Positions 38,503 to 47,847 of a stretch of DNA of 64,000 bases are shown here, piece after piece. The first letter of the stretch is position 1; the number at the start of each line of letters is the position of its first letter. The DNA comes from Blastococcus aggregatus (GTDB taxonomy: Bacteria > Actinomycetota > Actinomycetes > Mycobacteriales > Geodermatophilaceae). Position numbers and translations under genes: made by a program. The notes beneath the pieces are model-generated. The model searched no databases. It worked only from the letters and a program-made list of their open reading frames with translations, and had not been told where the DNA came from. The DNA lies in NCBI RefSeq assembly GCF_900221005.1, contig NZ_OBQI01000007.1, positions 1 to 64,000 of the forward strand, in the 5' to 3' direction.

Positions 38503-40847
38503 CGCCGGTCCGACGGCCGGCGCCGGAGGTCGCGGACGGCCGCTGGCGGTGGACGGATCTGCGGCTGGTCCCGGTGGCCGGCGTCGTGTGGGCGGTCAGC
38601 CTGGCGGCGCCGTTCCTCGCGCCCGTGCTCGTGGCCGTGGTGTCGGCCGGCGCGGCGGGCCTGGCGTGGTGTGCCCGCCGTCGCAGGAGCGCCGGGGCCA
38701 CGGTGCTCCTGTCCGTCCTCGCCGCGCTCGCCGTCACCAGCGCGACCTCTGCGGTCCGCGGGATGGCCCGGGAGGCCTCGCCGCTGCGGCTGCTCGCCGA
38801 GGAGCAGCGCGCCGTCACGGTGGACCTCGAACTGGACGGTGACCCGCACCTGCTCTCCGGGGGCGGGCATCCCCGGGTGGTCGTCGACGCGACGGTGACC
38901 GCGCTGCACGAGGGTGCGTCGACCAGGCGCCTGGAGGCCGCAGTGCTGCTCTTCGCGCCGGCGGAGGGCTGGCGGAACCTGCTGCCCGGGCAGCAGCTGC
39001 GGGCGAACGCGAGCACGTCGCCGCCTCGCCACGGCGACGACGTCGTCGCGGTGCTGTCGGCTCGTGGGCCGCCCACGGCCGTCGGGAGCGCCGAGGGATG
39101 GCAGCGGCTCGCCGGAGCGATGCGCGACGGGCTGGCCGACTCGTCGGCCCGGGTGCTCGATCCCCGGCCGGCCGGGCTGCTGCCCGGGCTGGTGGTCGGG
39201 GACACCCGGCAGATGGACCCGGTGCTCGACGAGGACTTCCGACGGGCCGGGCTCGCCCACCTGACGGCCGTGTCGGGGGCGAACGTGGCGATCACGATCA
39301 CCGCGGTGCTCTGGCCGCTGCGCCGGCGGGCGGTCGACCGGCGTGTGCAGGCGGCCGTGGGTGGCGCAGCGCTCGTGTGCTTCGTCGTGCTGGCCCGTCC
39401 CGAGCCGAGCGTGGTCCGGGCGGCCGCCATGGGGGCGGTCACGCTGCTGGCGCTGGCGTCCGGTCGGGCCCGGGTGGCCGTGCCGGCCCTCGCGGCCGCG
39501 GTGTGCGTCCTGCTCCTCGCCGATCCCGGCCTGGCGCGTGACCTCGGTTTCGCGCTCTCCGTGGTCGCCACGGGGGCGATCGTCCTGCTGGCCCCGGACT
39601 GGTCGCGGCACCTCCGGCGGCGCGGCTGGCCTCCGGCGGTCGCCGATGCACTGGCGGTCAGCCTCGCCGCCGGAGCGGCGACGGCGCCACTGGTCGCGGC
39701 GCTGTCCGGCACGGTCAGCCTGGTGTCGTTGCCGGCCAACCTGCTGGCGGCTCCGGCGGTGGCTCCGGCCACGATCCTCGGCATCCTCGCCACCGTCGTG
39801 GGCGCCCTCCTGCCGCCCGCGGGCGATCTCCTGGTCTGGGGCGCGGGCTGGCCCACCCGGTGGCTGGTGCTGGTGGCCGAGCGCGCGGCGCAACTGCCCG
39901 ATGCCGCGCCCGGCTGGCCCGCCGGCGTGCTCGGCGCGGCCCTGCTGGCCGCGCTCCTGGCGGGGAGCGGCTGGGCGCTGTGGCGGTTCCGGCGGCTCCG
40001 CCCGCTGGCGCTGGCCGCCCTCGCCGGGCTGGTGCTGGTCGGTTGGCCGGTGCGGCAGGCGGTGCGCGGATGGCCGCCGCCGGACACCGTGCTCGTCGCC
40101 TGCGACGTCGGCCAGGGCGATGCGCTGGTGCTGCCGACGGGGCCGGGCGAGGCGGTGCTGGTCGACGCCGGCCCGGACGTCGCGGCGGTGGACCGGTGCC
40201 TGGACGACCTGGGCATCGAGCGCCTGCCGCTGGTCCTGCTCTCGCACCTGGACGCCGACCACGTGGGCGGTCTCGCCGGCGCCGTCGCCGACCGGCAGGT
40301 GGGGGTCGTGGCGACAGGTGTGCTGTCACCGGCCGACGACCGGCTCGCTGCCGTCGAGTCGCTGGTCGGGCACGCCGGTGCGGAGCGGATCCGGCTGCTG
40401 CCGGGGGAGCGGCGGGACGTGGGTGCGGTGGCGCTGGAGGTCCTCGCACCGGCTCCCGAACGGGCCACGGCGGCCGCGGAGGCCAACGACCTGTCGCTGG
40501 TCGTGCGGGCCACGGTCCGCGGTATCCGGATCCTGCTCACCGGGGATCTCGGGGCCGAGGCGGAGCGGCGGCTGCGGAGCAGCGGGGTCGACCTGGAGGC
40601 CGAGGTGCTCAAGGTTCCCCACCACGGGAGCGCCGACGCCGATCCGGGGTTCCTGGTCGCGACCGGTGCCCGGGTGGCGCTGATCTCGGTCGGCGCGGAC
40701 AACACCTACGGGCACCCCGCCCGCACCCTGCTGGAGGAGCTGGCCCGTGGGGGCATGACCGTCCACCGGACCGATCAGGACGGCGACGTCGCGGTGGTGG
40801 GCTCGGTCGACGAGTGGGGTGTGGCAGCGCGACGGCAGAGCCCATGA
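38499..40847 (+). CDS. comEC: ComEC/Rec2 competence channel protein
   Basis: 782 residues. The Competence domain spans many membrane helices (LTAVSGANVAIT is its hallmark). The C-terminal metallo-beta-lactamase-like domain begins VACDVGQGDALVL and has SHLDADHVGG, then VPHHGSADA. ComEC is thought to form the DNA channel and may degrade the non-entering strand. With comEA it gives the DNA-uptake core; pilus genes are not in the window. Confidence 0.92.
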   Translation: MTPVRRPAPEVADGRWRWTDLRLVPVAGVVWAVSLAAPFLAPVLVAVVSAGAAGLAWCARRRRSAGATVLLSVLAALAVTSATSAVRGMAREASPLRLLAEEQRAVTVDLELDGDPHLLSGGGHPRVVVDATVTALHEGASTRRLEAAVLLFAPAEGWRNLLPGQQLRANASTSPPRHGDDVVAVLSARGPPTAVGSAEGWQRLAGAMRDGLADSSARVLDPRPAGLLPGLVVGDTRQMDPVLDEDFRRAGLAHLTAVSGANVAITITAVLWPLRRRAVDRRVQAAVGGAALVCFVVLARPEPSVVRAAAMGAVTLLALASGRARVAVPALAAAVCVLLLADPGLARDLGFALSVVATGAIVLLAPDWSRHLRRRGWPPAVADALAVSLAAGAATAPLVAALSGTVSLVSLPANLLAAPAVAPATILGILATVVGALLPPAGDLLVWGAGWPTRWLVLVAERAAQLPDAAPGWPAGVLGAALLAALLAGSGWALWRFRRLRPLALAALAGLVLVGWPVRQAVRGWPPPDTVLVACDVGQGDALVLPTGPGEAVLVDAGPDVAAVDRCLDDLGIERLPLVLLSHLDADHVGGLAGAVADRQVGVVATGVLSPADDRLAAVESLVGHAGAERIRLLPGERRDVGAVALEVLAPAPERATAAAEANDLSLVVRATVRGIRILLTGDLGAEAERRLRSSGVDLEAEVLKVPHHGSADADPGFLVATGARVALISVGADNTYGHPARTLLEELARGGMTVHRTDQDGDVAVVGSVDEWGVAARRQSP

Positions 40848-40927
40848 GGCCATCGGCCGGCCCGGCGATGGGTTTCACCGCCGGCCGACGTCTTCAGTGG
40901 CACGGGTCCGGCGAGGAGGAGAACACG

Positions 40928-41470
40928 GTGCGCAAGGTCGTCCTGTACGAACTGATGACGCTCGACGGGGTCGCCGAAGAACCCGGCGACTGGATGTTCG
41001 AGGTCGACGACGAAGTCTTCGACAACCTGGCCGCGGTCATCTCCTCGCAGACCGATGTGCTGCTGGGCCGAGGCACCTTCGACTACTGGGCCGGCTACTG
41101 GCCGACGTCGCACGTCGAGCCCTTCGCCGGCTTCATCAACACCGTCCCCAAGCACGTCGTCACGTCGACGCCGCTCGGGCTGCGGTGGTCGGGTGCGGAG
41201 GCGGTCACCGAGCGCGCCGAGGACCATGTCGCGAGCCTGAAGGCCGGCCACGGCGGCGACATCGGGGTGCACGGCAGCATCACGCTGGCCCAGTCGCTGC
41301 TGCAGGCCGGGCTGGTCGACGAGCTGCGCCTGGTCATCGTCCCCACCATCGCGCACCGCGGACGGCGGCTCTTCCCGGAAGGGCCGCAGTGCCGTCGCCT
41401 GGACCTCGTGGCCGTGCGCCCGTCGCCGACGGGCAACCTCTTCGTGCACTACGCCGCACGGGCCACCTGA
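40928..41470 (+). CDS. Dihydrofolate-reductase-like (RibD C-terminal domain) protein
   Basis: 180 residues with KVVLYELMTLDGV at the start and a GVHGSITLAQSLL segment, typical of the broad RibD_C/YyaP-type DHFR-fold family. It probably reduces an unknown substrate with NADPH; it is not FolA or RibD itself. The GTG has GAGGAGGAG upstream. It is an unusual guest between comEC and holA, which are often adjacent. Confidence 0.85.
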   Translation: MRKVVLYELMTLDGVAEEPGDWMFEVDDEVFDNLAAVISSQTDVLLGRGTFDYWAGYWPTSHVEPFAGFINTVPKHVVTSTPLGLRWSGAEAVTERAEDHVASLKAGHGGDIGVHGSITLAQSLLQAGLVDELRLVIVPTIAHRGRRLFPEGPQCRRLDLVAVRPSPTGNLFVHYAARAT

Positions 41471-41518
41471 GGTCAGGAGGACGACGGGCCCGTGGGTCCC
41501 GCGTGGCACCATGCACCC

Positions 41519-42520
41519 GTGCCTGCCGATCCCGTGCCTCCCACCTCGCGGCTGCGGGTCGTGACCGGCGAGGAGGAGCTGCTCCGCTCCCGCGCGGTCG
41601 CCGCGGTGCGGACGGCGGTCGTCGAGCGGCACCCCGACGCCGAGCTGCACGAGCTCGCCGCCCTGGGCCTCCCGCCCGGTCAGCTGGCCGACGTGCTGGC
41701 GCCCTCGCTGTTCGGTGGGCACCGCCTGGTCGTGGTGACCGGCGTGCACGAGTCCGCCGCCGTGCTGGCCGAGGCGCTCACCGCCTACGCAAAGGACCCC
41801 GACCCCGAGATCACCCTGGTGATCGTCCACTCCGGCGGGAAGCGCAACGAGGCGCTGGTCAAGGCGTTCGTGGCGGCCGGCGCCGCCGTCGACGAGTGCC
41901 CCAAGATCAGCTCGGCCGGTGATCGCGCGGCCTTCGTGCGCAACGAGGTCCGCACCTTCGGCGGCCGGATCAGCGGCGACGCCCTCACCGCACTGGTCGA
42001 CGCGGTCGGCAACGACCTGCGGGCACTCTCGGCCGCGGCCAGCCAGCTGGTCTCGGACTTCGGCGGCACCGTCGACGGCGACGCCGTCGCGCGGTTCCAC
42101 CGGGGGCAGGCCGAGGTCACCGGCTTCACCGTCGCCGAGCGGGTGCTCATCGGGGACCGGCAGGGTTCGATCGAGATGCTGCGCTGGGCGCTGCAGCGCG
42201 GGGTGGCGCACGTCCTCATCGCCGATGCGCTGGCCGACGGCGTGCGCACCGCTGCCCGGGTCGCGTCGTTGAGCTCGACCAACCCCGGCGAGCTCGCCCG
42301 CACGCTCAAGATGCCGCCGTGGAAGGTCAAGAAGGCGCAGGCCCAGGCTCGGGGCTGGAGCATCGACGGTCTGCAGCAGGCGATCGGGGTCGTGGCTGGA
42401 CTCAACGCCGACGTCAAGGGCGTCGCCGCCAGCGCCGACTACGCGCTGGAGCGCGCGGTCCGCAGGATCGTCGAGATCCGGGCCACCACCGGCCGGGGCC
42501 GGTTGCCCACCGGCCGCTGA
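41519..42520 (+). CDS. holA: DNA polymerase III subunit delta
   Basis: Clamp-loader subunit of 333 residues. The divergent AAA+ fold has no Walker A, as usual for HolA; segments RLRVVTGEEELLRSRA and ALQRGVAHVLIADAL fit the family. The GTG is preceded by CACCAT six bases upstream. The neighbourhood comEC-holA-rpsT is standard. It ends at a strong bidirectional terminator shared with rpsT. Confidence 0.9.
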   Translation: MPADPVPPTSRLRVVTGEEELLRSRAVAAVRTAVVERHPDAELHELAALGLPPGQLADVLAPSLFGGHRLVVVTGVHESAAVLAEALTAYAKDPDPEITLVIVHSGGKRNEALVKAFVAAGAAVDECPKISSAGDRAAFVRNEVRTFGGRISGDALTALVDAVGNDLRALSAAASQLVSDFGGTVDGDAVARFHRGQAEVTGFTVAERVLIGDRQGSIEMLRWALQRGVAHVLIADALADGVRTAARVASLSSTNPGELARTLKMPPWKVKKAQAQARGWSIDGLQQAIGVVAGLNADVKGVAASADYALERAVRRIVEIRATTGRGRLPTGR

Positions 42521-42557
42521 CGGCACCCGCCGCCGTCGACCGCGAACCCCCGGAACG

Positions 42558-42597
42558 CGAACGAGCCCCCATCCCGCGAGGGGAGGGGGCTCGTTCG
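42558..42597. terminator. Bidirectional terminator between holA and rpsT
   Basis: CGAACGAGCCCCC (42558-42570) pairs perfectly with GGGGGCTCGTTCG (42585-42597), a 13-bp stem with a 14-base loop. The two genes converge on it. Confidence 0.8.
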
Positions 42598-42625
42598 ATC
42601 CGCGTCGCGAGCGACGCGGGCCGGA

Positions 42626-42886
42626 TCAGAGACCGGTGGTGAGCTTCGCCAGACCCGACTTGCGGTTGGCGGCCTGGTTCTTGTGGATGACGCCCTTGCT
42701 GGCGGCCTTGTCGAGCTGCTTCGCGGCGACCGCGAAGGCGGTGGCCGCGGCGGCGGCGTCGCCGGACTCGGCGGCCGTGCGGACGCGCCGGACGGCGGTC
42801 TTCAGGGCGGACTTGACGGCCACGTTGCGCTGACGCGCCTTCTCGTTGGTCTTGATCCGCTTGATCTGGGACTTGATGTTCGCCAC
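42626..42886 (-). CDS. rpsT: 30S ribosomal protein S20
   Basis: 86 residues starting [17 protein letters not shown] and ending [10 protein letters not shown], all typical of S20. The GTG start at 42886 gives the canonical N-terminus. It is monocistronic and converges with holA at a shared terminator. The upstream 150 bp holds its promoter, which I cannot place precisely. Confidence 0.96.
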   Translation of the reverse strand: MANIKSQIKRIKTNEKARQRNVAVKSALKTAVRRVRTAAESGDAAAAATAFAVAAKQLDKAASKGVIHKNQAANRKSGLAKLTTGL

Positions 42887-43036
42887 GCGTGAGCCTCGGT
42901 GTCTCGACAGGAGGGAGTACTTCTGACAATCGTTCGTGAAAGACCTGCGTTCGGGCGCTGTGCCGTGCGGGGACGGCGCGCACACGAACCGGCCTCACAA
43001 GATACCAGCCGGTCGAGTCGACCCCAACTGGCCCGG

Positions 43037-44020
43037 TCAACAGAGCCCGGCAGCGACGCGGCGCATCCCCCAGGCGAGCGCGGCGTCGTGGAAGTGCCGC
43101 TGGAAGGCCCGGATGGTGGGCAGCCCCGGCGGTGCCGGCCGCCGCATGCTCGTCGCCCACATCCCGGCCATCGCGAGGACCAGATCGGTCACCTGGCGCG
43201 GGTCCGCGGCGGCGACCAGGGCCGAGCGGCCCACCAGCCACTCGGGATCCACACCGCCCTGCGCTGCTGCGTCCAGGCTGAACAGCACCGTGTCGATCCA
43301 GTCCGCACCACGGACGGCCCAGGCCCAGTCGACGAACGCCACCGCGCCGCCGGGACCGATCAGGAGGTTGTCCGCCCGGAGATCGCCGTGGACGAGGGTG
43401 TCACCGCCCAGCCATCCGCCGGCGGCGAGACGGTCGGGCACGCGACCCAGCCAGTCCAGCCGCTGGACCTCCCATGGGTCCAGATCCGCCGGCGGATCGG
43501 CCGCCAGCCCCGACCACGAGGACAGCGGCTTGTCGACCCGCTCGGCCAGGGTGGGCAGTCCGGCGACGGGGCAGGGGGTGCCGGACCGGGCCAGCTCGGC
43601 CAGTCCGGCAACCGCCACGGCGGCGGTCCGAGGCGTCCACGGCAGCGGCGCCGCGTCGCCGTCGAACACGTCGAACACGAGCGCGACCCACTCGTCGGCA
43701 CCGTCGGCCCATTCCAGGTGTGCGCGCAGGGCAGGAACCGGCAGGCTCGCCGGCAGCCCGGCGGCCACCTCCGCCTCCGCTCGCATCAGCGTCGGCGTCT
43801 CCGGGTTCAACGGCGTCCCGGCCGCCTTCACGAAGGCGGAGCGGCCGTCCGCGCACGTCACGACGGTGGCCGGTCCGGGGGAGAAGCCGCCCTTCCGCGG
43901 CGACACCCGGACGACGGGAGAGCCCAGGACCTGGTCGATCTGCGCTCGAAGGGCTGACGGGAGCCGGTCGTAGGGGAGGCGTGGACTGCCGGGCAAGGAC
44001 ACCGCGCCACGGTCCGCCAC
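43037..44020 (-). CDS. Aminoglycoside-phosphotransferase-fold kinase
   Basis: About 327 residues with the APH catalytic loop [12 protein letters not shown] and the metal-binding FVDWAWA. Such proteins phosphorylate diverse small molecules; resistance cannot be inferred. The GTG start at 44020 is tentative (44002 is an alternative), chosen to include the [12 protein letters not shown] segment. It diverges from lepA, leaving 58 bp for both promoters. Confidence 0.82.
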   Translation of the reverse strand: MADRGAVSLPGSPRLPYDRLPSALRAQIDQVLGSPVVRVSPRKGGFSPGPATVVTCADGRSAFVKAAGTPLNPETPTLMRAEAEVAAGLPASLPVPALRAHLEWADGADEWVALVFDVFDGDAAPLPWTPRTAAVAVAGLAELARSGTPCPVAGLPTLAERVDKPLSSWSGLAADPPADLDPWEVQRLDWLGRVPDRLAAGGWLGGDTLVHGDLRADNLLIGPGGAVAFVDWAWAVRGADWIDTVLFSLDAAAQGGVDPEWLVGRSALVAAADPRQVTDLVLAMAGMWATSMRRPAPPGLPTIRAFQRHFHDAALAWGMRRVAAGLC

Positions 44021-44078
44021 GACGTCGTCCTCGGGCAATGCCTTATCCGTCGTCCCGGCGTGGGACGATGGCCCCACT

Positions 44079-45923
44079 GTGACGACTCCTGCTGCCACCG
44101 ATCCGGCCCTCATCCGGAACTTCTGCATCATCGCCCACATCGACCATGGCAAGTCGACGCTGGCCGACCGGATGCTCGAGGTCACCGGCCTCGTCGAGGG
44201 GCGGCACATGCGTGCCCAGTACCTCGACCGCATGGACATCGAGCGCGAACGCGGCATCACGATCAAGGCCCAGAACGTGCGGCTGCCGTGGACGCCGCGC
44301 TCCGGTGCGCACACCGACACCGAGTTCGTGCTGGACATGATCGACACGCCGGGCCACGTGGACTTCACCTACGAGGTGTCCCGCTCGCTGGCCGCCTGCG
44401 AGGGCGCCGTGCTGCTGGTCGACGCCGCCCAGGGCATCGAGGCCCAGACGCTGGCCAACCTGTACCTGGCGCTGGAGAACGACCTCACGATCATCCCGGT
44501 GCTCAACAAGATCGACCTGCCGGCCGCCCAGCCCGAGCGGTACGCCGAGGAGATCGCGCACATCATCGGGTGCGAGCCCGACGACGTGCTGCGGGTCAGC
44601 GGCAAGACCGGCGTCGGCGTCCCCGAGCTGCTCGACCTGATCGTCGAGCGCATCCCGGCGCCCACCGGTGAGGCCGCGGGCCCCGCTCGCGCGATGATCT
44701 TCGACTCCGTCTACGACATCTACCGCGGCGTCATCACCTACGTGCGCGTGGTGGACGGCCGGATCTCCTCGCGCGACAAGATCAAGATGATGTCGACCGG
44801 CGCGACGCACGAGCTGCTCGAGATCGGCGTGATCTCGCCGGAGCCCAAGCCGGTCGAGAGCCTCGGCGTCGGCGAGGTCGGCTACTTCATCACCGGTGTG
44901 AAGGACGTCCGCCAGTCCCGCGTCGGTGACACCGTCACCCTCCAGCACAAGCCGGCCGCGGAGTCGATCGGTGGCTACCGCGACCCGAAGCCGATGGTCT
45001 ACTCCGGCCTCTACCCGATCGACGGCAGCGACTACCCGCTGCTGCGCGAGGCGCTGGACAAGCTGCTGCTCAACGATGCCGCGCTGACCTACGAGCCGGA
45101 GACCTCCGCAGCTCTGGGCTTCGGGTTCCGCGTCGGCTTCCTGGGCCTCCTGCACCTGGAGATCGTCCGCGAGCGGCTCGAGCGCGAGGCCGGCATCAGC
45201 CTCATCTCGACCGCGCCGAACGTGGTCTACCGGGTCGTGATGGAGGACCGCAGCGAGCTCACGGTCACCAACCCGAGCGACTGGCCCGAGGGCAAGATCG
45301 ACAAGGTCTTCGAGCCCATCGTCAACGCCACGATCATCGCCCCGAGCGACTACACCGGCGCGATCATGGAGCTCTGCCAGAGCCGCCGTGGCCAGCTGGG
45401 CGGGATGGACTACCTCAGCGAGTCCCGGGTCGAGCTGCGCTACACGCTGCCCCTCGGCGAGATCATCTTCGACTTCTTCGACGCCCTGAAGTCCAAGACC
45501 CGCGGCTACGCCAGCCTGGACTACCAGGAGGGTGGCGAGCAGGAGTCCTCGCTGGTGAAGGTGGACATCCTGCTGCAGGGCGAGGCCGTCGACGCGTTCA
45601 GCGCGATCGTGCACAAGGACAAGGCCTACTCCTACGGCGTCATGATGGCCGGCAAGCTGCGCGAGCTGATCCCGCGCCAGCAGTTCGAGGTGCCGATCCA
45701 GGCCGCCGTCGGCTCCCGGGTCATCGCCCGCGAGACGGTCCGCGCGATCCGCAAGGACGTGCTGGCCAAGTGCTACGGCGGTGACATCACCCGCAAGCGG
45801 AAGCTGCTGGAGAAGCAGAAGGAGGGCAAGAAGCGGATGAAGATGGTCGGCCGCGTCGAGGTCCCCCAGGAGGCCTTCGTGGCCGCGCTCTCCACCAACG
45901 AGTCGACCGCCTCCAAGAAGTGA
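44079..45923 (+). CDS. lepA: Elongation factor 4 (LepA)
   Basis: Ribosome back-translocase GTPase of 614 residues. G1 is [12 protein letters not shown]3 is [12 protein letters not shown] is present, and the LepA-specific C-terminal domain contains [17 protein letters not shown]. The GTG start fits the conserved N-terminus. The stop overlaps the MOSC gene by four bases. Confidence 0.96.
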   Translation: MTTPAATDPALIRNFCIIAHIDHGKSTLADRMLEVTGLVEGRHMRAQYLDRMDIERERGITIKAQNVRLPWTPRSGAHTDTEFVLDMIDTPGHVDFTYEVSRSLAACEGAVLLVDAAQGIEAQTLANLYLALENDLTIIPVLNKIDLPAAQPERYAEEIAHIIGCEPDDVLRVSGKTGVGVPELLDLIVERIPAPTGEAAGPARAMIFDSVYDIYRGVITYVRVVDGRISSRDKIKMMSTGATHELLEIGVISPEPKPVESLGVGEVGYFITGVKDVRQSRVGDTVTLQHKPAAESIGGYRDPKPMVYSGLYPIDGSDYPLLREALDKLLLNDAALTYEPETSAALGFGFRVGFLGLLHLEIVRERLEREAGISLISTAPNVVYRVVMEDRSELTVTNPSDWPEGKIDKVFEPIVNATIIAPSDYTGAIMELCQSRRGQLGGMDYLSESRVELRYTLPLGEIIFDFFDALKSKTRGYASLDYQEGGEQESSLVKVDILLQGEAVDAFSAIVHKDKAYSYGVMMAGKLRELIPRQQFEVPIQAAVGSRVIARETVRAIRKDVLAKCYGGDITRKRKLLEKQKEGKKRMKMVGRVEVPQEAFVAALSTNESTASKK

Positions 45924-46576
45924 CTGCCCGGGTCGAGGCGGTCTGCGTCTCGGGCACCGACCTCCCGGCGGTACCCGACCGCAAGCCGGTCCGCACCGGC
46001 ATCGACAAGCGACCGGTTCCCGGCCGCGTCGCCGTCCACGAGCTGGGGCTCGAGGGCGACGTCCAGGTCAACCGGAAGCACCACGGCGGCGAGGGCCAGG
46101 CGGTCTACGCCTACGCGCAGGAGGACGCCGACCACTGGGTGGCCGAGCTGGAGCGGGAGCTCCCCGCCGGCCGGTTCGGCGAGAACCTCCGCACCTCCGG
46201 GCTCGACCTGCGCAACGCCGTCCTCGGCGAGCGGTGGCGGATCGGGAGTGCGCTGTTCGAGGTCACCGCCTGGCGGACCCCGTGCGCGAACTTCGCCCGG
46301 TTCTGGGGCATCCCCGACCTGGTGAAGCGGTTCGCCGCGCACGGTGCGACGGGTGCGTACCTGCGGGTGCTGCAGACCGGCGAGATCGGGGCCGGCGACG
46401 CGGTGGAGATCGTGTCCCGCCCCGAGCACGGTGTCACCGTCGGCACTGCCTTCCGCATCGTCATGACGCAGAAGCGCCGGCTGCCCGAACTCGCCCCCGC
46501 CCTGGCGTACCTGCCGCTGAAGGACCAGCCGAAGATCGCCGCGAAGCTCGTCGCCCTGGGCGCTGCGAACTCCTGA
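45920..46576 (+). CDS. MOSC-domain protein (YiiM-like)
   Basis: 218 residues. The MOSC domain includes [21 protein letters not shown] and a candidate metal- or sulfur-binding cysteine in [11 protein letters not shown]. YiiM-like MOSC proteins bind molybdenum cofactor and reduce N-hydroxylated compounds. It is coupled to lepA through a GTGA overlap. It converges with the ClpC-NTD gene after 15 bp. Confidence 0.88.
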   Translation: MTARVEAVCVSGTDLPAVPDRKPVRTGIDKRPVPGRVAVHELGLEGDVQVNRKHHGGEGQAVYAYAQEDADHWVAELERELPAGRFGENLRTSGLDLRNAVLGERWRIGSALFEVTAWRTPCANFARFWGIPDLVKRFAAHGATGAYLRVLQTGEIGAGDAVEIVSRPEHGVTVGTAFRIVMTQKRRLPELAPALAYLPLKDQPKIAAKLVALGAANS

Positions 46577-46591
46577 GCACGGCGGCCCCGC

Positions 46592-47131
46592 TCAGGGCTT
46601 CGACGCCAGCCGCACGTCCTCGCGCAGGGCCGGGAGGTCGACGCCGCGATCGTGCAGCACCGTGCTCGCCAGCCCCTGGCCCTCCCGGATCAGCCCGAGC
46701 AGGACGTGCCCGTCGGTGATGCTCCGCGACTTGCCGGCGATGGCCTCGCGCAGGGAGAGCTCGAGCACCTTCTTGGCGCCCGGCGTGAACGGGATGTGGC
46801 CGGTCCGCGCCGAGCGCGCGCCCGGGCCGTCCAGCGCGCCGACCCCGAACGAGGCCTCGACCGAGCTGCGCACGGCGTCCAGGTCGATGCCGAGGGAGGT
46901 CAGCGCCGCGGCGTCGAGCTCCTCGCCTCCGGTCAGGCGGACGATGTCGGCCGCCACCGCCTCGCGGGTCAGGCCGTGCCGGCCGAGCGCCGTGGACGCG
47001 GTGGTCCCCTGCCGGGTCAGCAGGGCGAGCAGCAGGTGCTCGGTGCCGACCCGGTCGGAGCGCAGCTCGCGGGCCTGTTGCTGGGCGCCCTCGACCACCT
47101 GCCGGGCCTCGGGTGTGAAGCGCTCGAACAT
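46592..47131 (-). CDS. Stand-alone ClpC N-terminal-domain protein (ClpC-NTD decoy-like)
   Basis: 179 residues made only of the two Clp_N repeats: MFERFTPEAR...GTEHLLLALL (1-67) and GHIPFTPGAKKVLELSLREA...LLGLIREG (111-175), joined by an insert of about 35 residues. There is no ATPase domain. The sequence is closest to ClpC1, and Phe2 and Phe115 match ClpC1 Phe2 and Phe80, which contact cyclomarin. Mycobacterial ClpC2/ClpC3-type proteins of this kind bind such antibiotics and shield ClpC1. It is the second gene of an operon with an HTH protein (2-bp gap). An adaptor role is the alternative. Confidence 0.85.
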   Translation of the reverse strand: MFERFTPEARQVVEGAQQQARELRSDRVGTEHLLLALLTRQGTTASTALGRHGLTREAVAADIVRLTGGEELDAAALTSLGIDLDAVRSSVEASFGVGALDGPGARSARTGHIPFTPGAKKVLELSLREAIAGKSRSITDGHVLLGLIREGQGLASTVLHDRGVDLPALREDVRLASKP

Positions 47132-47133
47132 CG

Positions 47134-47367
47134 TCAGTCCTTCCGTCGGAGCGGCCCTCGGCCGCGTGCGTGCTTCTTGTGGACCGCCTGCCGGCTGACG
47201 CCGAGGCGCTCGGCGATCTGCTCCCACGTCCAGCCCTGCTCGCGCGCGTTGCCGACCTGGAGTTCCTCCAGGCGCTCGACGAGGACGCGCAGCGAGCGGA
47301 CGGCCGCCAGCCCCACGGTGGGGTCCTTGCTGCTGGCCGCCGAAGCGACCTGTGCCGTGTCCGCCAT
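47134..47367 (-). CDS. Small HTH protein, probable regulator of the ClpC-NTD operon
   Basis: 77 residues with a clear helix-turn-helix at 46-66 (GWTWEQIAERLGVSRQAVHKKH minus its last residues is the core), similar to sigma-70 region-4-like actinobacterial regulators. The ATG at 47367 is seven bases after a TAGGTT -10 that is itself 17 bp from a consensus TTGACA, so the transcript is leaderless. Two palindromic sites cover both promoter boxes, which suggests autorepression. It is followed after 2 bp by the ClpC-NTD gene. Confidence 0.82.
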   Translation of the reverse strand: MADTAQVASAASSKDPTVGLAAVRSLRVLVERLEELQVGNAREQGWTWEQIAERLGVSRQAVHKKHARGRGPLRRKD

Positions 47368-47371
47368 GCCT

Positions 47372-47414
47372 GTCAACCTAGGTTGCATCTCTTGGACTGT
47401 CAACCTTGGTTGAC
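47372..47414 (-). promoter_or_regulatory. HTH/ClpC-NTD operon promoter with two operators
   Basis: On the minus strand TTGACA (47403-47398), a 17-bp spacer and TAGGTT (47380-47375) make a near-consensus promoter. GTCAACCTTGGTTGAC (47399-47414) is a perfect palindrome covering most of the -35. GTCAACCTAGGTTGCA (47372-47387) is a near-copy covering the -10. The two sites start 27 bp apart, about 2.5 helical turns. The obvious candidate ligand is the adjacent HTH protein. Confidence 0.8.
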
Positions 47415-47447
47415 TCGACGTGCGTGAGAAGGTGGGGGAGAGCCGCA

Positions 47448-47505
47448 CCTCTGGCTCCCGGACGAGCGGTGCCGTACCCGGTGTGCGACAAGACGGCGCC
47501 AGAGG
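47448..47505 (+). promoter_or_regulatory. Guanidine-III riboswitch controlling the SMR exporter
   Basis: The core from CCGGACGAG (47458) through CCGTACCCGGT to GACAAGACGGCGC (ends 47499) matches the guanidine-III (ykkC-III) pseudoknot almost base for base, as I recall the crystallised actinobacterial example. Just outside, CCTCTGGC (47448-47455) is the exact complement of GCCAGAGG (47498-47505), which contains the Shine-Dalgarno bases. This suggests a translational switch in which flanking pairing hides the ribosome site and guanidine binding alters it. Confidence 0.85.
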
Positions 47506-47514
47506 AGTTCTCCC

Positions 47515-47829
47515 ATGGCCTGGCTCGTGCTCGTCGTGTCCGGGGTGTTCGAGGCGGTGTGGGCCACGGCCCTGGGCCGGTCGGCCGGGTTCACCCGGCT
47601 CGCCCCGTCGATCGTCTTCGCGGTCGCCCTCGTGCTGAGCATGGTCGGGCTCGCCTACGCGATGCGCGAGCTGCCGGTGGGCACGTCCTACGCGGTGTGG
47701 GTGGGCATCGGCGCGTCGCTCACCGTCGTCTACGCGATGGCCAGCGGCACCGAGCCGGTGTCAGCGGCGAAGGTGCTGCTGATCCTGGGGCTGATCGGCT
47801 GCGTCGTCGGCCTCAAGGTCGTGCACTGA
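47515..47829 (+). CDS. gdx: SMR-family guanidinium exporter (Gdx/SugE-like)
   Basis: 104 residues, four membrane helices. The conserved membrane glutamate is in SGVFEAVWATAL near residue 13, and GTSYAVWVGIGA is the Gdx-type signature rather than the EmrE type. It exchanges guanidinium for protons. GAGGAG precedes the ATG. The guanidine-III riboswitch immediately upstream supports the substrate call strongly. Confidence 0.92.
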   Translation: MAWLVLVVSGVFEAVWATALGRSAGFTRLAPSIVFAVALVLSMVGLAYAMRELPVGTSYAVWVGIGASLTVVYAMASGTEPVSAAKVLLILGLIGCVVGLKVVH

Positions 47830-47847
47830 GACCGACGACGGCGACCG

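Noticed and set aside
47415-47514. Guanidine-I or guanidine-II riboswitch
   Set aside because: The sequence lacks the guanidine-I core and the paired ACGR-loop hairpins of guanidine-II; the type III core fits almost throughout.
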